Shown here piece by piece: positions 24,062-35,884 of a stretch of DNA of 64,000 nt (positions are counted from its first letter, which is position 1; every line of letters starts with the position of its first letter). The position numbers were made by a program, and so were the translations under genes. Source of the stretch: Metaphire vulgaris (Eukaryota > Annelida > Clitellata > Crassiclitellata > Megascolecidae); assembly GCA_018105865.1 (NCBI GenBank), contig CM030833.1, forward strand, positions 10,026,881-10,090,880, read 5' to 3'. The notes under the pieces were generated by a model. That model did not search any database. It was not told the DNA's origin and saw only the letters and a program-made list of their open reading frames with translations.

Positions 24062-24063
<2 letters not shown>

Positions 24064-24337
24064 TGGACTTGCAGAAATTATGAAAAACGTCAAGGTGATT
24101 TAAATGTATAATAAAAGCAAATCACATAATGAACCTTAATATTAATAATGAAATAAATAATACATAATAACACTGGTCAACAGTGAAAATGTCACTGACT
24201 TTAAAATTATGTCATAATCTGTAGTATTTGGTGTTCAGAACGCGAATATGAACTCTTTTCTACAAATTTTGGCGGCTTGCTGTAAAAGTTTAGATGCTCA
24301 GTGATCTAGAATATGGCGCTCTCTCATAAGCTGAAAC

Positions 24338-24520
24338 CAGGGACGGCTCTGGGGAATGGGTCTGCGGGTCCGGATCCACTCAGCCTCGGGCGGGGGCACC
24401 CGAGCAAATCCGTAAAGAAATTTTTTTGGGGGAGGGGGTAGTCTGAGCCGGGTACTTGTTGTGTTCAGACCCACTGATTAAATCAGACCCACCCAGACAA
24501 AAAACCCAGCGCCACCCCTG
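24338..24520. mobile_element. hAT-like MITE, CAGGG(A)CGGC family
   Basis: CAGGGACGGCTCTGGG and CCCAGCGCCACCCCTG are imperfect inverted ends. Flanks GCTGAAAC and GTTGAGAC agree at 6 of 8, suggesting an older insertion. Related to the element at 30201. Confidence 0.75.
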
Positions 24521-24749
24521 GTTGAGACTAGCTAATCTGCAGTCTAGGGCAGATTTTAATGTCTACTGCTCACTGCACGCCCACTGCTATCAGAGATGTG
24601 CTATTGCATAACTGATTATGGCGATGCATTTCTACCAGAGGCTCAATCGCTCAGACCATCATTTCGCCCGAGAGCTGATTTCTTATTGGTGGGCATGTAC
24701 AATTATTGTACTGACCTCCTAAGCCTGACCACTTTCCATCAGTTCCAGC

Positions 24750-25166
24750 CAGTGGCGTAGCCAAGGGGAGGGTTTGGGGGTTAAAACACCCATTGGCATG
24801 TCGAAAACAAAATATTTTAAATGAGTTTCTATGCATTTTTAATTTTTTGACGCGACTTTCGGGGTCAACTCCTCTTGGCTAAAATGTAACGGTTTAAGAG
24901 GCGAGTACCCTTTCTTGCTTGTCAGGAAAACAAACTAGAGGTGATAACGTTTTCTTGCTTGTCAGGGAAAACTAGAGGTGATAACGTTTTCTTGCTTGTC
25001 AGGGAAAACTAGAGGTGATAACGTTTTCTTGCTTGTCAGGGAAAACTAGAGGTGATAACGTTTTTTTGCTTGTCAAGATTTTTTGAAAATGTCCAAGATT
25101 GGTCACGGAAAACTAAAAAATAGCCACCCCTTCCCACCCCTTCCCGAAATCCTGGCTACGCCACTG
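24750..25166. mobile_element. hAT-like MITE with internal tandem motif array
   Basis: CAGTGGCGTAGCCAAGG and CCTGGCTACGCCACTG are inverted ends with an exact 8-bp duplication GTTCCAGC (24742-24749, 25167-25174). Inside, about 24932-25076 is four tandem copies of a roughly 35-bp unit, AACTAGAGGTGATAACG then a T-rich TTGCTTGTCAGG. This is an amplification of the motif shared by other MITEs. Confidence 0.92.
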
Positions 25167-25524
25167 GTTCCAGCATTTCCCAATATCGCACTGGCATAAC
25201 TAGTTTTCACTCATTTTCTATCTGCTTACAGCTGTGTTGCAACAATCAACAGTAGGCCTGCTGGTCTATTCTCTTGCCATTTTGCCATTCTCTTTACCAT
25301 CTCTTGTTTTGATTTTGTAACTGTCGTCACTGTCCACTTCCAAAGAAATAATGCGTTCAGTTATTGAGCTGTAAAAATCAGTCATTTTCAATTTCAAATT
25401 TTGTCCCCTATAACTTCACTGAAGTTACAGAAGACATCGAGATCTCCTTGGATGTCAACGGCACTTCTCAGTTCTCATCAGCATCCAACCCGATGATCTT
25501 TAATGATCTCAAGAGAAGTGAAGC

Positions 25525-25605
25525 CTGGGAATTCAAACCCAGGGTCTTTTCAGGTCAAGTTACTTGCACCGGTAGGCCATTCGGCTGCAGGAGCCTTTAA
25601 GCCAT
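25525..25605 (-). repeat. Possible tRNA-like SINE head, antisense
   Basis: On the minus strand GGTTTGAATTCCC resembles a B box, and GGCCTACCGGTGCAAG about 30 bases earlier an A box region. Weak, with no clear element boundaries. Confidence 0.3.
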
Positions 25606-26745
25606 TAGTTAGACGCACTTTTGAATTCATTTTGAACTCTTAGTTTTCGAGGTTTGAACTCGGAATCGAACACGTTTAGCCACCTACTAGTTTCTCAGGC
25701 TGTGCCCGGGACCCTACTGGGCCACTGACATGACAAGAACATTGCACAAGAAGCACTGGTATGAACTCCTTATACGCGCAACCTCAGGCTGATAGGCTCA
25801 TCGTTTTAAGCAAAACGGATTTACTCAGAGGGAGGCTGATATCTAACAGGAGTGGCTGCAAGTCAACTTCACGAGGCCAGATTATGTGTCAAAGCAATTT
25901 TCTACAAAAGCCCCGTGATTACCGAAAACAAGCAGCTTCTGGTTTACAAAGACCACTTCGATGACAGAGCATGTCGAGTTCAGAATTTCAGCGGAGCAGA
26001 CTAAAAGCGGAGTCCGATAGTAGATCGTATAACGTGATAAGATCAGTAGTAAGATGGAACGAGTTCTGAATTAAAGTTTAAGCAAACGTCACATGTGTCG
26101 CGAGATTCAGTCGTTTGGAACTCAAATTACTTGCGACCCGCTCATCAAGATGTGGGAAATTCTCGCAATCTCACTTTTTCCCGTTGCAAAACCGAGCAGC
26201 GAAAAAAGGGGATTCATTTCACCGTTTTGAGTTTTGACTGCAGCAGTTGAAGACTGATGTACGTGAGCGACTGACGCATCGTGTTGCTTGGTCTCGGCTG
26301 CTAAGAGAAATATTTCTATCTAGACCCTAAATTTGCCCCACCACCATTTTTATAAGCGCGATGCTGTGTTGTGGATGAGCAGTGGAGCATTACGGACAGA
26401 TAGATCAGTTTTGGTCGTTTGAGGTGCTTAGTAAGTTGGTGAACTTCCAACAATTTCATGCACGCAGTCCCAGGCATGATATATTAATGCAATCATGATC
26501 ATCTGTATACGCCACATGTACATGTATTTGTGCACACTCCTAAAAAGCATTAGAGTTTGTCCTAAAGTAATGATAATCTCTACACTGACAGTAACAGATG
26601 GTTCTGAAAATCTAGTAGGTCTACTGGAAAATATATCACCAGTGGCAATACGGAGTATCGCAATGTAACTGAATTATCCGCTGCTTACGAAGTCAAAAAT
26701 ATCAGACCTCGCATTTTATTCATGGACAGACGTTGGAGAAACCGC

Positions 26746-26940
26746 GGGCGGGGCAGTGGCGGCTCCAGGATTTGGCAAGTGGGGGCCGTTGGGGTGGCAA
26801 CTTCTAAGCATGGGGGCAACCATTTATTGATAGGTATGTGGTAGTAAGTATAGGGTCCCAACAGGGTCACTGGGGCAGACATTCAACAGAGGCACGGCTC
26901 CCCACGTGGAGCCCCCACTTGGGCGGGGGAGGTGCACCTG
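26746..26940. mobile_element. hAT-like MITE, left end only
   Basis: CAGTGGCGGCTCCAGGATTT matches typical hAT MITE termini. No matching right end was found, so the right border is arbitrary. Confidence 0.4.
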
Positions 26941-27113
26941 AAATTAGCTGAACGGATGGTCGGTCGTGTGCCATGGATCAAGAGGTCCTGGATCGACAGA
27001 TCGCATTTCCCCCTTAAATGAAAAGCATTCAAATTGTTTAGCAAATAACAGTAATCGCGCTAATGAGTTCGACTCCCGTCTCTGAACAAAATGCTGCCTG
27101 ACGCCTGTGCCTT

Positions 27114-27116
<3 letters not shown>

Positions 27117-27179
<63 letters not shown>
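27117..27179. repeat. (CT)n microsatellite
   Basis: A pure CT run of about 60 bp, some 770 bases before TCF/LEF exon 3. Confidence 0.95.
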
Positions 27180-27181
<2 letters not shown>

Positions 27182-27444
27182 CCTCCACCGCTACCCTGTC
27201 AAATATTCATATGCCGAGGAGAGGGAGAGTAAGACCGTAGACGGCTGGTGACCAAGCGTTTAAACTATTTCCAGGTCAAGGGTTGTCCTCTTAATTTGGC
27301 GGCAAACTGTGTCATTGAATGCATTATTCATTTTAGTCCATCATTCGACCTTGGAGTGAAGAACTTGTCCATAGATTATTTAGTGATGGGCAAAGGTGAT
27401 TCACGTAAGTGATAATATTTGGATACCCTGACATTAATCCTGAG

Positions 27445-27720
27445 TGGTAAAGGTAAAGGCTCGCCCATAGTCGAGAGTTCGAGCGTTGGACCCGGCGCTG
27501 ATCTCCGGTTTCAGGCAAGCAACGACGCAGATGGCTTGCGGAATTAATCTATTCTAGAGTAGTTTGCCATTGCCTTTTCCAGACCCGCGTTTTACCATCG
27601 CAGCCAAAGCTGCTACTCATTTACCACTGCTCTCTGACGAATAAAGGCTGAGTCGACCTTATAGGGGCTCCTGCGGGAGTCGAACTCGTTCAGTCAGTGT
27701 GCCGCTCTACAGCGTCTTAT
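27445..27720 (-). repeat. tRNA-derived SINE, antisense, copy 1
   Basis: On the minus strand GAGTTCGACTCCC (about 27675-27687) is a B-box-like sequence, followed by a body shared with the element at 42601-42885 (GGAGCCC, GTCGACTCAG, CAATGGCAAACT). Two dispersed copies with a common body and a Pol III-like head support a SINE. Confidence 0.7.
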
Positions 27721-27954
27721 ACCAGACTGTCCTCTTCCCGACCCTGCTTGACCAATTCCAAAAGACGGTTGCAAGAATTCCTCATGGCCAATTCTCTGGT
27801 TTTCCTTTCAACCGAGCAACTCACCAGTTTTGCCTGCCGCTCAGTTAATCGCTTCGAGTTGCTTGTTTGCTTTTCTAACCTAATTTGAGCGTTTGCATGT
27901 TGGCGAATATAAGAGTATCGCGATAACAAGAATGTTTTTCTGTTTTTCTTCAAG

Positions 27955-28055
27955 CCAAGTTACCGGAATATCCGGTTCCCGAGAGATTGCCGTTTGGATA
28001 TCCTCTCATTCCGCCCTATCCATTTTCGAACGGATCAACGCTAGTCAGCAGTCCG
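27955..28055 (+). CDS. TCF/LEF: TCF/LEF exon 3: conserved Pro/Tyr-rich segment
   Basis: A 101-nt exon between TTTTTCTTCAAG and AGTCCG|GTAAGT. Its CC completes the split codon of exon 2 and it ends in phase 0. It reads KLPEYPVPERLPFGYPLIPP followed by YPFSNGSTLVSSP. This matches the vertebrate block YPGYPF-IMIPDL-YLPNGSLSP between the beta-catenin-binding domain and the Groucho-interaction region. The alignment plus phase fit make it one of the safest exons. Confidence 0.92.
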
Positions 28056-28825
28056 GTAAGTCAGCCAATCAAGTAATATATACTTGCCTGCTTTCGCCAT
28101 AGTTATGACTTGCTCCGCTTAAAACAATCCGGCTGCTTTCCTATGATATGCGTGTTTCCACTTGCGTGTGTACTGTTTTGTTTCTCTATGACGTTTATTT
28201 GTCTGTGGGTGTTCGTCACGAGTGCAATCAACTGTATGTGGTGATTGGGTTTGAAGTTTGAACCTGTTCCTAGGAACACTTCAGGCGTCTTTATCATCGT
28301 CATGAAGATTGCTGAAATTGGACTGCATGGCGTCATTTGCTCTTTTTGGTTAGAGTTTCGAAAACTACGACGAGATAAGCATGTCAGTTCGATCGCAGGC
28401 AGCGAAGTTAGTATACGAGAGTGTAGACGTTTGCCTGTGAACTTGAGAACACGCTTTGATAGTCTAAGTTCATTTGCTGTTCGCCTCTTCTCTCGCAGTT
28501 TATGTTAAGTTACGAAATATGTTACACTTTAAGCAGAACGTTTGCATGTTGTTTATTTGCCGGAATGTCCTGTCTCAGAGAAATTGAGTCAAGTCTAAGA
28601 TTAAGTGTTATCGTTGCGTCTTTATTCTTTCGATAAGTTTCCTGTTGGTTCTCTTCATGGTCCTTTGTCTTCGCAGTATATAGGATACCGTACGTCTTGA
28701 ATGTACATCTTGATTGTCGAAAATTATCGTACAGCAATGGGTATATTTGTTAAACATAGGCTAAAGTATCAACAGAAACTTAAGTAATAATTTAACAAAA
28801 ACTGGAAATGAGGAGATGCTGTATC

Positions 28826-29093
28826 CACTGTCCAGGGCCGCCGAGCGGAATTCCGGGCCCCTGGGCAGAGCAGTCGCAGTGCGCCTAAAGTGGTGAAGAC
28901 CTTTTTTGCTTGTCAGTCTTTTTAGGAGGCAGTTAAGACATAAAGCCTGTCTTGTGCCTTGTTGATGGGCGCCCCAAACGCTCCTGCGTCTTTAACCCTA
29001 ACCTAGCCCTATAACTGCGGACCCGTCCGGGCCTCCTACTGATCGCCGGGCCCCTGGGCATTTGCTACTCCCTGCCGCCTCTCGGCGATCCTG
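28826..29093. mobile_element. hAT-like MITE, CAGGGCCGCCGAG family
   Basis: CAGGGCCGCCGAG at 28833 and CTCTCGGCGATCCTG ending at 29093 are inverted ends. The 8-bp GCTGTATC occurs at 28818-28825 and 29094-29101, leaving seven extra bases at the left edge. A motif copy GACCTTTTTTGCTTGTCA lies at 28898-28915. A relative is at 59649. Confidence 0.8.
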
Positions 29094-29514
29094 GCTGTAT
29101 CTTACGACAGTTGCTTCTCGGCTGCTTTTTTAATTTGAGGATGTCTGTTTAAGCTAAGGCCTGTTTTACTTCGATATCATTTTAAGTTGCATTCACGCGA
29201 CTTCGCTTAATTCTGTCTTGTTCTTCACGGTGTGGGTTAGATTTCTATGATTTTCCTTTGTTGAGAAATCTATGCCTACATCAGACGTGCAGGTGGACAG
29301 AAATGTTCTGGCATATTGTTGCGGACGAAGGGAGGTAATACTGTAACTACCCTCTCACTTGCAGTCTCAGAACCCCAGCCCTGGGTGGTGTCCAGCTCCT
29401 GCCTCGCCCCCCGTGATGACTCGCTAAACTTGTGGCACGTGATGTGTTCGTCTCCGCATTTTTACGAGGAAATCCTCAGCGTGAACTGGACTCCGCTGTC
29501 CCTCAATCTCGTCT
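29056..29514. repeat. 458-bp duplicated segment, copy 2 (probable source)
   Basis: Matches 23545-24002 almost base for base. Here it is continuous with a complete MITE on its left, so this locus is the likely donor. Confidence 0.9.
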
Positions 29515-29537
29515 CACTACGGCTCTTATTTTTCTCT

Positions 29538-29566
29538 TTATATATATATATATATATATATATATC
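29538..29566. repeat. (TA)n microsatellite
   Basis: Short TA run. Confidence 0.9.
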
Positions 29567-29621
29567 ATATTAAAATCCTTATCTGTATGTCTCTCTGTCT
29601 GTTACCTTCAAGCGTTCTGAT

Positions 29622-29880
29622 TGGTTGACTATTGGTAGACGGTTTAGACCGTTTAGTCCTTACGTCGCGATGCGTTGGTGGGCGAGCGTTGACTATTGGT
29701 AGACGGTTTATCCTTACGTCGCGATGCGTTGGTGGACGATGTTCGAAGACGACGTTGCTATTGGTAACAATTGTTCGTAGAAGTAGTTTAACACGGTTTA
29801 GTCGAGTCAGCAGCGTCAGAGGGCTGGGCGTGCGACGACGTTGCTATTGGTAAAAATTGTTCGCAGCCTGAGGTAGTTGC
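29622..29880. repeat. Imperfect tandem repeats around GACTATTGGTAGACGG
   Basis: GACTATTGGTAGACGGTTTA and TACGTCGCGATGCGTTGGTG each occur twice (about 29627-29683 and 29689-29740). GACGTTGCTATTGGTAA also occurs twice (about 29751 and 29835). Confidence 0.75.
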
Positions 29881-30128
29881 GCAATTTTAACGTACATTTT
29901 AGCGTACACAAAAAATACGCGTACAGCGTCACAAATGGCCACAGTTGCGTGATTTTAACGTACATAGGCCTAATTATTACGTGGCGCAGAGCTTGGCTAG
30001 GTGGCGATCATTGAAATGTTGTTCAGCATGAATTCAATGATTGGGTATTAGGTATAGGTATGGATTAGTATTATCCTGCACTGCGAGCGAAGCGAGCGCG
30101 AGCGAAGCGAGCATCTTTCTATATATAT

Positions 30129-32106
30129 ACTAGGTGTTTACCCGTCAAAAATGACGGGGGAGATTGGCTGTTTTACCACCCAATTTTGTGCAAAAGCAAT
30201 CAGGGGCGGCGCTGGGTTTTGTAATTTGTTGACTGGGTGGGTCTAATGCAATCTACACAGCCAGGACCCGCCGGCTCAGACTACCCCTCACCCCCCAATC
30301 AACATTTTTCTGCGTATTTGAACGATTTGCTTGGGTGCCCCTGCCCGAGGCTGGGTGGGTCCGGACCCGCGGACACCCCCCCCCCACCCCCTAGCGCCGA
30401 CCCTGAATGCAATAGGATTTTGCGCAATTAATTTCTTTAAATCGCTGCCTTTTCCTTCAACCGAGTTAACGCCCATTCGCAGGAATTTGCTGAAACTTGA
30501 TAGTCAAGGTAAGAGTACTGATTTGGCAGTGTCGAACGACATGCAGTGCTTGATTCTCTTGTTTGCTGTGCTGCTTTTCACCCCGAGCAACAGCCTGCTC
30601 CTCATTCTCACTTGATTGTCGAAAAGCTCGTGAACGCTGGACTTTTTGTTTTGCACGGACGGTTAGAAAGAGGAATAAAAAGCTAAAACCATGGTGCAAA
30701 TCTCATCTTCTTAGCTCTTATATAGCCTGAGATATAGCAAATTCAAAAAAATTGAAAACTTTCTCAGAATTCAAAACTTTCACGAAATTCACCGATAATA
30801 CTTATGTTCAAACATCAGGGTCATCAGGATAGATCTTTGCCAAATGTCAACCGATTTTCAAAATTTTGGTTTATTTTGTTCCTCTGACATCCCTTTACAA
30901 CTTTGCCGCTGACCAAAGTGGGGTTACTGCAGAAAATATTTTGCTAGCGGGCTTTAAAAAATTTTTTGGGGAGAGGGTGATATTTTAGGCCGTAAAGTGG
31001 ACTCTACCCCATATTTTTTGTTTTGCACGGAAGGTTAGAAAGAGAAATAAACAATCTAAACAATGGTGCAAACCTCATCTTTTAGCTCCTATATAGCCTG
31101 AGATATAGCAAATTTAAAACGTTACAGCAATCATTTCTGAAGAACGCTTTTCCAAAAATTAAATCCCCAGTACGGTGACAGCGTCTGAAAATTTAATCCA
31201 CACTTGAGGGGTAACATTTAAAAAAATAGGGTTTGAGGTTAGGAAAGAGTAAATATATATAATAACGGGGGCAGGGCATTGGGAGAGGGAAGGGAGATTT
31301 GGGAGGAGGAAAGTGGGTTGTACGGTTTTCGGAGCAGCGTTGTGTAGGTTTGGAAACGGGGTTTGGGGCCGGTGGGGTAGGGCGGAGCGCTGATGGGTTG
31401 GGGCCTGGGCGATTGGGAGAGGGATGGGTAGTTGAAGGGGATAAGGAGAGGGAAGGGAACGGGGGTTTAGGGCCGGGGCAGGAATGGGTTGGGGCTGGAA
31501 TGGGTTGGGCCTGAGGCGATTGGAAGAGGGATGGGGAGAGGGAAAAGGGATGGGGAGAGGGAAAGAAAACGGGGTTTGGGGCCAGGGGCCGGAATGTGTT
31601 GGGGCCAGGGTGATTGGGAGAGGGATGAGGAGAGGGAAAAGAGATGGGGAGAGGAAAGGGAACGGGGTTTGGGGCCTGGGCCCGGAATGGGTTGGGGCCG
31701 GGGCGATTGGGAGAGGGATGGGGAGAGGGAAAGGGTTGTTGGGAGACGGAAGGAGAACGGGGGTTTGGGGGCGATTGGGAGAGGGATGGGGAGAGGGAAA
31801 AGGGTTGGGGAGACGGAAGGGGGAACGGGGGTTTGGGCGGGGGCGATTGGGAGGGGATGGGGAGAGGGAAGGAGATGGGATAGGGAAGGGAAAAGGGGGT
31901 TTGGGGGCCATGGGAATGGGTTGGGCCTGGGCGATTAGGAGAGGGATGGGGTGAGGAAAGGGGGACGGGGTTTAAGCAGCAATTAAGACGCTTCGTTAAA
32001 CGCTCCGGTTTGATTAAACAATATTTGGTTGTCAATGACAACAGCGTCTTGCAATACCCGCCGTGTTGCCGTCGGACAGACAGACATCGAGAATTATATA
32101 TATAGA
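30129..32106. repeat. Long dispersed repeat with G-rich core, copy 1
   Basis: Begins CTAGGTGTTTACCCGTCAAA and ends ACATCGAGAATTATATATAT, matching 53968-55788 in order and orientation. The core at about 31265-31975 is a G/A-rich minisatellite of GGGAGAGGGATGGGGAG units. No transposase, integrase or RT was recognised. A MITE has inserted at 30201-30405. Confidence 0.88.
30201..30405. mobile_element. hAT-like MITE inserted in the long repeat
   Basis: CAGGGGCGGCGCTGGG and CCCCTAGCGCCGACCCTG are inverted ends. Flanks AAAGCAAT and AATGCAAT agree at 7 of 8. The other long-repeat copy, at 54 kb, has the same position uninterrupted (GCAAATGCAATAGCATTTT), giving an empty site. Confidence 0.9.
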
Positions 32107-33424
32107 TATGATTGGACTTGTGCTTGCCCTCGTCGTCCCATCAAATACCTTCTCAGGTTTCTTGACTGACTTCCTTCGGTTCCTCAGGTAGGCCCTGCCC
32201 TACCTATACTGATCTAAGGAGCCCACTTACGATACTATTCTATGTTGTCTCTCAGGGACTTACTATTTATTTCGCCCCACGACCTCTACTTACAGATTGT
32301 GACGAGGGACCTTGGCTCTTCCCTCGGAGTCCTGTCCCTATACATTGGGACTTAAGCTTGCCTACCTTTGTCAGTGTCCCTCATTTTACGTTCCTAAATC
32401 TCGGACAGACGATTCTTGTAGATTTCACGGTCTTCCTTAGTCTCTAGTCTATGCTGAGGTCATTGTGTCCTTCAAGCCCCTGCCATGTTCCAATACTCTG
32501 GATCCTTATGCCATTCACGAAGATCTAAGGAGCCCACTTACGATACTATTTATTACGATCTCACGTTCGTCTTACTTTCAAAAGGTTCCTCGTGCTCTTA
32601 AGCACCGCGCTTCGATTTTGGAATTATTCTATTTTTGCGAAAAACGTAAGCATTTCAGAAACCGTATTTGGTACTGAATCATTCATCTAGTACCCACCCT
32701 ATCCTTGGGCCAAAATTCTGATCTGGTTGTGGTACACGTTCACAGACTTTGAAACTTCGGCCAATCAAGGTCAAGTTTGCAGAAAAAGCTATTCGATTAT
32801 TGCAGCTATAAGCCGGATTTGGAGCTCAGAGTTCATATTGCCAATGCAAGAATTGCGTTTCCTGTTTTCAATTTATAATGCATAATCTAGATTTTCTGGT
32901 TTCGTCGAGAGCCGAATATACAGCTATGATTTCATTCCATTTCATGTGATGTTATTGCTTATCTAGATTTCGCAGACGCTTAATTTCTTTCGGTGTTTCT
33001 GTCTTTTGCGCTGTTTGTTGAACACTCCAATCTGCTGTCCATGTGGATTGCGCTAAATAAATCGTCGCAGTGGCGCCCTCTTTAGACGGAAACGACGGCG
33101 ACTGCGAATTCTAAGAAGTAGCGCTTATTATACGCAATAGTTTGACACGTGTTTTTCTCTGTCAGCAGTTGGGTTCAAAAAATTATTCTTGTTATTCCGA
33201 TCGAATACGAGAAGAAGCTTTTGGCCTTCTAAGGCATTTGTTTTTTATATGATTTGGTTATCATCTTTCAAAGATTCCATCAGAAAAAGTTTGACTTCTA
33301 GGGATTTTTAAAAAAATGTTACCTAACTTCCTGTTGATTGATTACGAAAAATTTCGTTTGTAACAGACGATACTAAACACAATGAGCCTATACAAAACCA
33401 GACCAAGGAACTCAAGATATTAGC

Positions 33425-33577
33425 CAGTGCTCGAATTGTGAGAAAATGAAAGGGGGGTCATGGCGAACGTGGTGTTTTAAGAATTTACACTTTTGTCATT
33501 TTTGCATTTCTCTAGGGAGGGTCTGCCATTTTAAAGGGGGCTGAACCCCCCCCAACCCCCCAGCAATTCGAGCTCTG
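33425..33577. mobile_element. hAT-like MITE, CAGTGCTCGAATTG family
   Basis: CAGTGCTCGAATTG and CAATTCGAGCTCTG are inverted ends, with exact 8-bp duplications ATATTAGC (33417-33424, 33578-33585). Confidence 0.92.
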
Positions 33578-33640
33578 ATATTAGCAGATGAATCTGTATC
33601 AAACTGTCAGTAAGGCAACTTTAGAAATAGCGTTCTTGAT

Positions 33641-33700
33641 CAGGGGTGGCCAACCGGCTGCCCGACGGCTGCTGATTGTCGACCCTCTGGACATCTTTCC
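33641..33700. mobile_element. hAT-like left end only
   Basis: CAGGGGTGGCCAACCGGCTG resembles a common hAT terminus. No right end identified; the right border is arbitrary. Confidence 0.35.
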
Positions 33701-34644
33701 ATATCAATTTTATTGGTCCTATTTATGCTTAAAATATGGAATCGTAAGTAAGACTTTTAGTTCATGTGCTTAGTTTAGTAAAACAGTAACTTACTTAAAA
33801 CTGCCGTTTAATTGTATTTGTTACCAGTTACTACCATTACGTGACTGCAGTGACTGTTCTACTGTTGAAAACAATGATGTGCAAAGGGGCAAAAGTATAA
33901 TTTTTTAAAATTTGCATTATTTTCGAAAAATGACAAATGCCGGTACTAGAATTATAACTCACCGCTAAGGTGCTTCCAAATGTACCTGGCTTCCCAGAGC
34001 CACCGGCTGTTTGTCGGCTTTTATGCCTCCCGCCGCAGGTTTAGAAACGCTAATTTTCCAAAATATGAAACTCATTGTCCCAACCAATTTACGGTACAGA
34101 ATTCTGCCAAGTCTCCTGAAAATAGTGTCTACAATACAATACACTATTTTCACAATGGTATTTAAGATTTCACTGTAAATCGTGTGGGTCAAGAATGTTT
34201 TAAGAGACATTTAAGTGGTTAACTTGTTGATTTTTCTTTTCACTGTTCTCTTGGCTAATTCCAATCGCTGTGAATTATGATTTAAATCAGTGACAAATAT
34301 TTCGATTATGCCAGTTGCGGAAAAATGGCACCGATCGCCGCGTGTCGCCTACGACGACCTCTGCAGGCAAAAACGTCTCTAATGTGACGCGGTTGGTGTA
34401 AACGTAAACGGTAAAAGCCTCCTCGGTTGAGTCAGAGCTGCTGTTTGTTTTGACTGAATTCTATTATAGAAGAACTTGCATACTGTAATTTCACGGTAAC
34501 TAAAAATAATTAAGAAGGGTTTCGAGTGATATCATTTCTCCTACTGTCACACTTTCCTTTTAGATATAGCGTTCGATTTCACATGAATAACGTCGCAAAA
34601 GACTGTAGACTGGATTGCTACATGTTTTCATTTACTGTGCGTAT

Positions 34645-34648
<4 letters not shown>

Positions 34649-34735
<87 letters not shown>
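34649..34735. repeat. (TG)n microsatellite
   Basis: A pure TG run of about 85 bp. Alternating purine-pyrimidine of this length can adopt Z-DNA. Confidence 0.95.
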
Positions 34736-35115
34736 TGCAGTATCCTCGGCTACTGCAGACAGAAACAGCCATCGCTGTACGTAGAAGATAATTACCGGTA
34801 CTATGTGATTTAGCCTTGCTTTAGAGGGGTGGGGTGGGGGGTGAGTTGGTGAAGTCATTGTAATGCGATGAGTAGCCAGGCGATTCTTCTGCTTTAGAAG
34901 CCCTTCGGTGTGTGTTCGTGGCTGAGTAGCTCTGGTAATTACTTAGTGGGAAAGCTGGACCAAGGACTCGGAGAAAAATTCATCAAATCTTAGCTGAACA
35001 GAAACTGCAGCATTTTACTTTGACGATCTACGAAGACCATAAACTAAAGCATGTGAGATATAGCACGCTATTTAAGTCCAATTGCTCTGACTCACAGTTA
35101 AGTTACGTTACATCA

Positions 35116-35415
35116 GTGCTTCCCAAACTGTTTACATTCGCGGACGGCATACAATTTTTATTTTGCACCAGGGACCGGTGCCATCTAAATTTTTTCTTTG
35201 TAATTTGGACATTAAAATAATTATATAACCTCAATATACATCTTAATATAAATATAAGTTTTATCGTTTTTGTGTGTTATAGAATCTCGTTTTAAACAGT
35301 TTTAAACAATCCTCAAAGGAGAAATTAATTAACCTTTTTCTCATTTTCTCAACTCACGTTGCAGACCGGGAAAAAAGAGCTCGCGGACCGGCACCGGTCC
35401 GCGGACCACAGTGCT
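35116..35415. mobile_element. Degenerate hAT-like MITE, CAGTGCTTCCCAAACTG end
   Basis: The left end CAGTGCTTCCCAAACTG and right end CCGGTCCGCGGACCACAGTG resemble the family at 63089. Flanks CGTTACAT and CTCTACAT agree at 6 of 8. The interior is AT-rich. Confidence 0.55.
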
Positions 35416-35884
35416 CTACATAGCAGCGATTTTGATCTTCACTGTCGTGGCTGTATAATCAACTCGTGCAAATATCAGCTCAGTTTAACATCACATTTAT
35501 ACAGCGACTCTAAGAAGCCATCTTCGCTGTACTCGTTAATTATTTTCTGGGTCATGTCAAAAGCTAACAATTTGGATTTCATTGAACTGCGCAACCATCT
35601 GGACAATTTATTTTCTGTTTGTCTTAGAATAAAATAGGCGATCACCAAATTCTATATGGAGAAACGATAATTAATTTAAAGAAAATTTATTTTATTTTTA
35701 AATATGTTTAAAACTATTAGCAATTACCCAATTTTTTGTCTTTATTTGCAAACTTTGCGTGCACATTCTTTAAAACGTTTAAAGTCTGTGAAATATTTCC
35801 GATTTTTAGACACGCAAATTATTTTCTGAAACATAAAAAAACTTTAGCTGCTAAAGCTGCTCTCATCTTTAATTAATTCTCTCA

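Larger units (their letters stand above)
20925..27954 (+). other. TCF/LEF intron 2
   Basis: About 7 kb from GTAGGT to TTTTTCTTCAAG. It carries microsatellites at 21967, 22657, 24001 and 27117, MITEs at 23150, 24338 and 24750, one copy of the 458-bp duplicate at 23545-24002 and an antisense SINE at about 27445-27720. The stretch 25175-27116 shows only weak tRNA-like and MITE fragments. Confidence 0.75.

Noticed and set aside
31159..32041. Long open frames of 250-282 residues rich in Pro/Ser/Leu (minus) and Gly (plus)
   Set aside because: They translate the G-rich minisatellite in several frames at once; similar frames recur in the other copy. No domain or start context.
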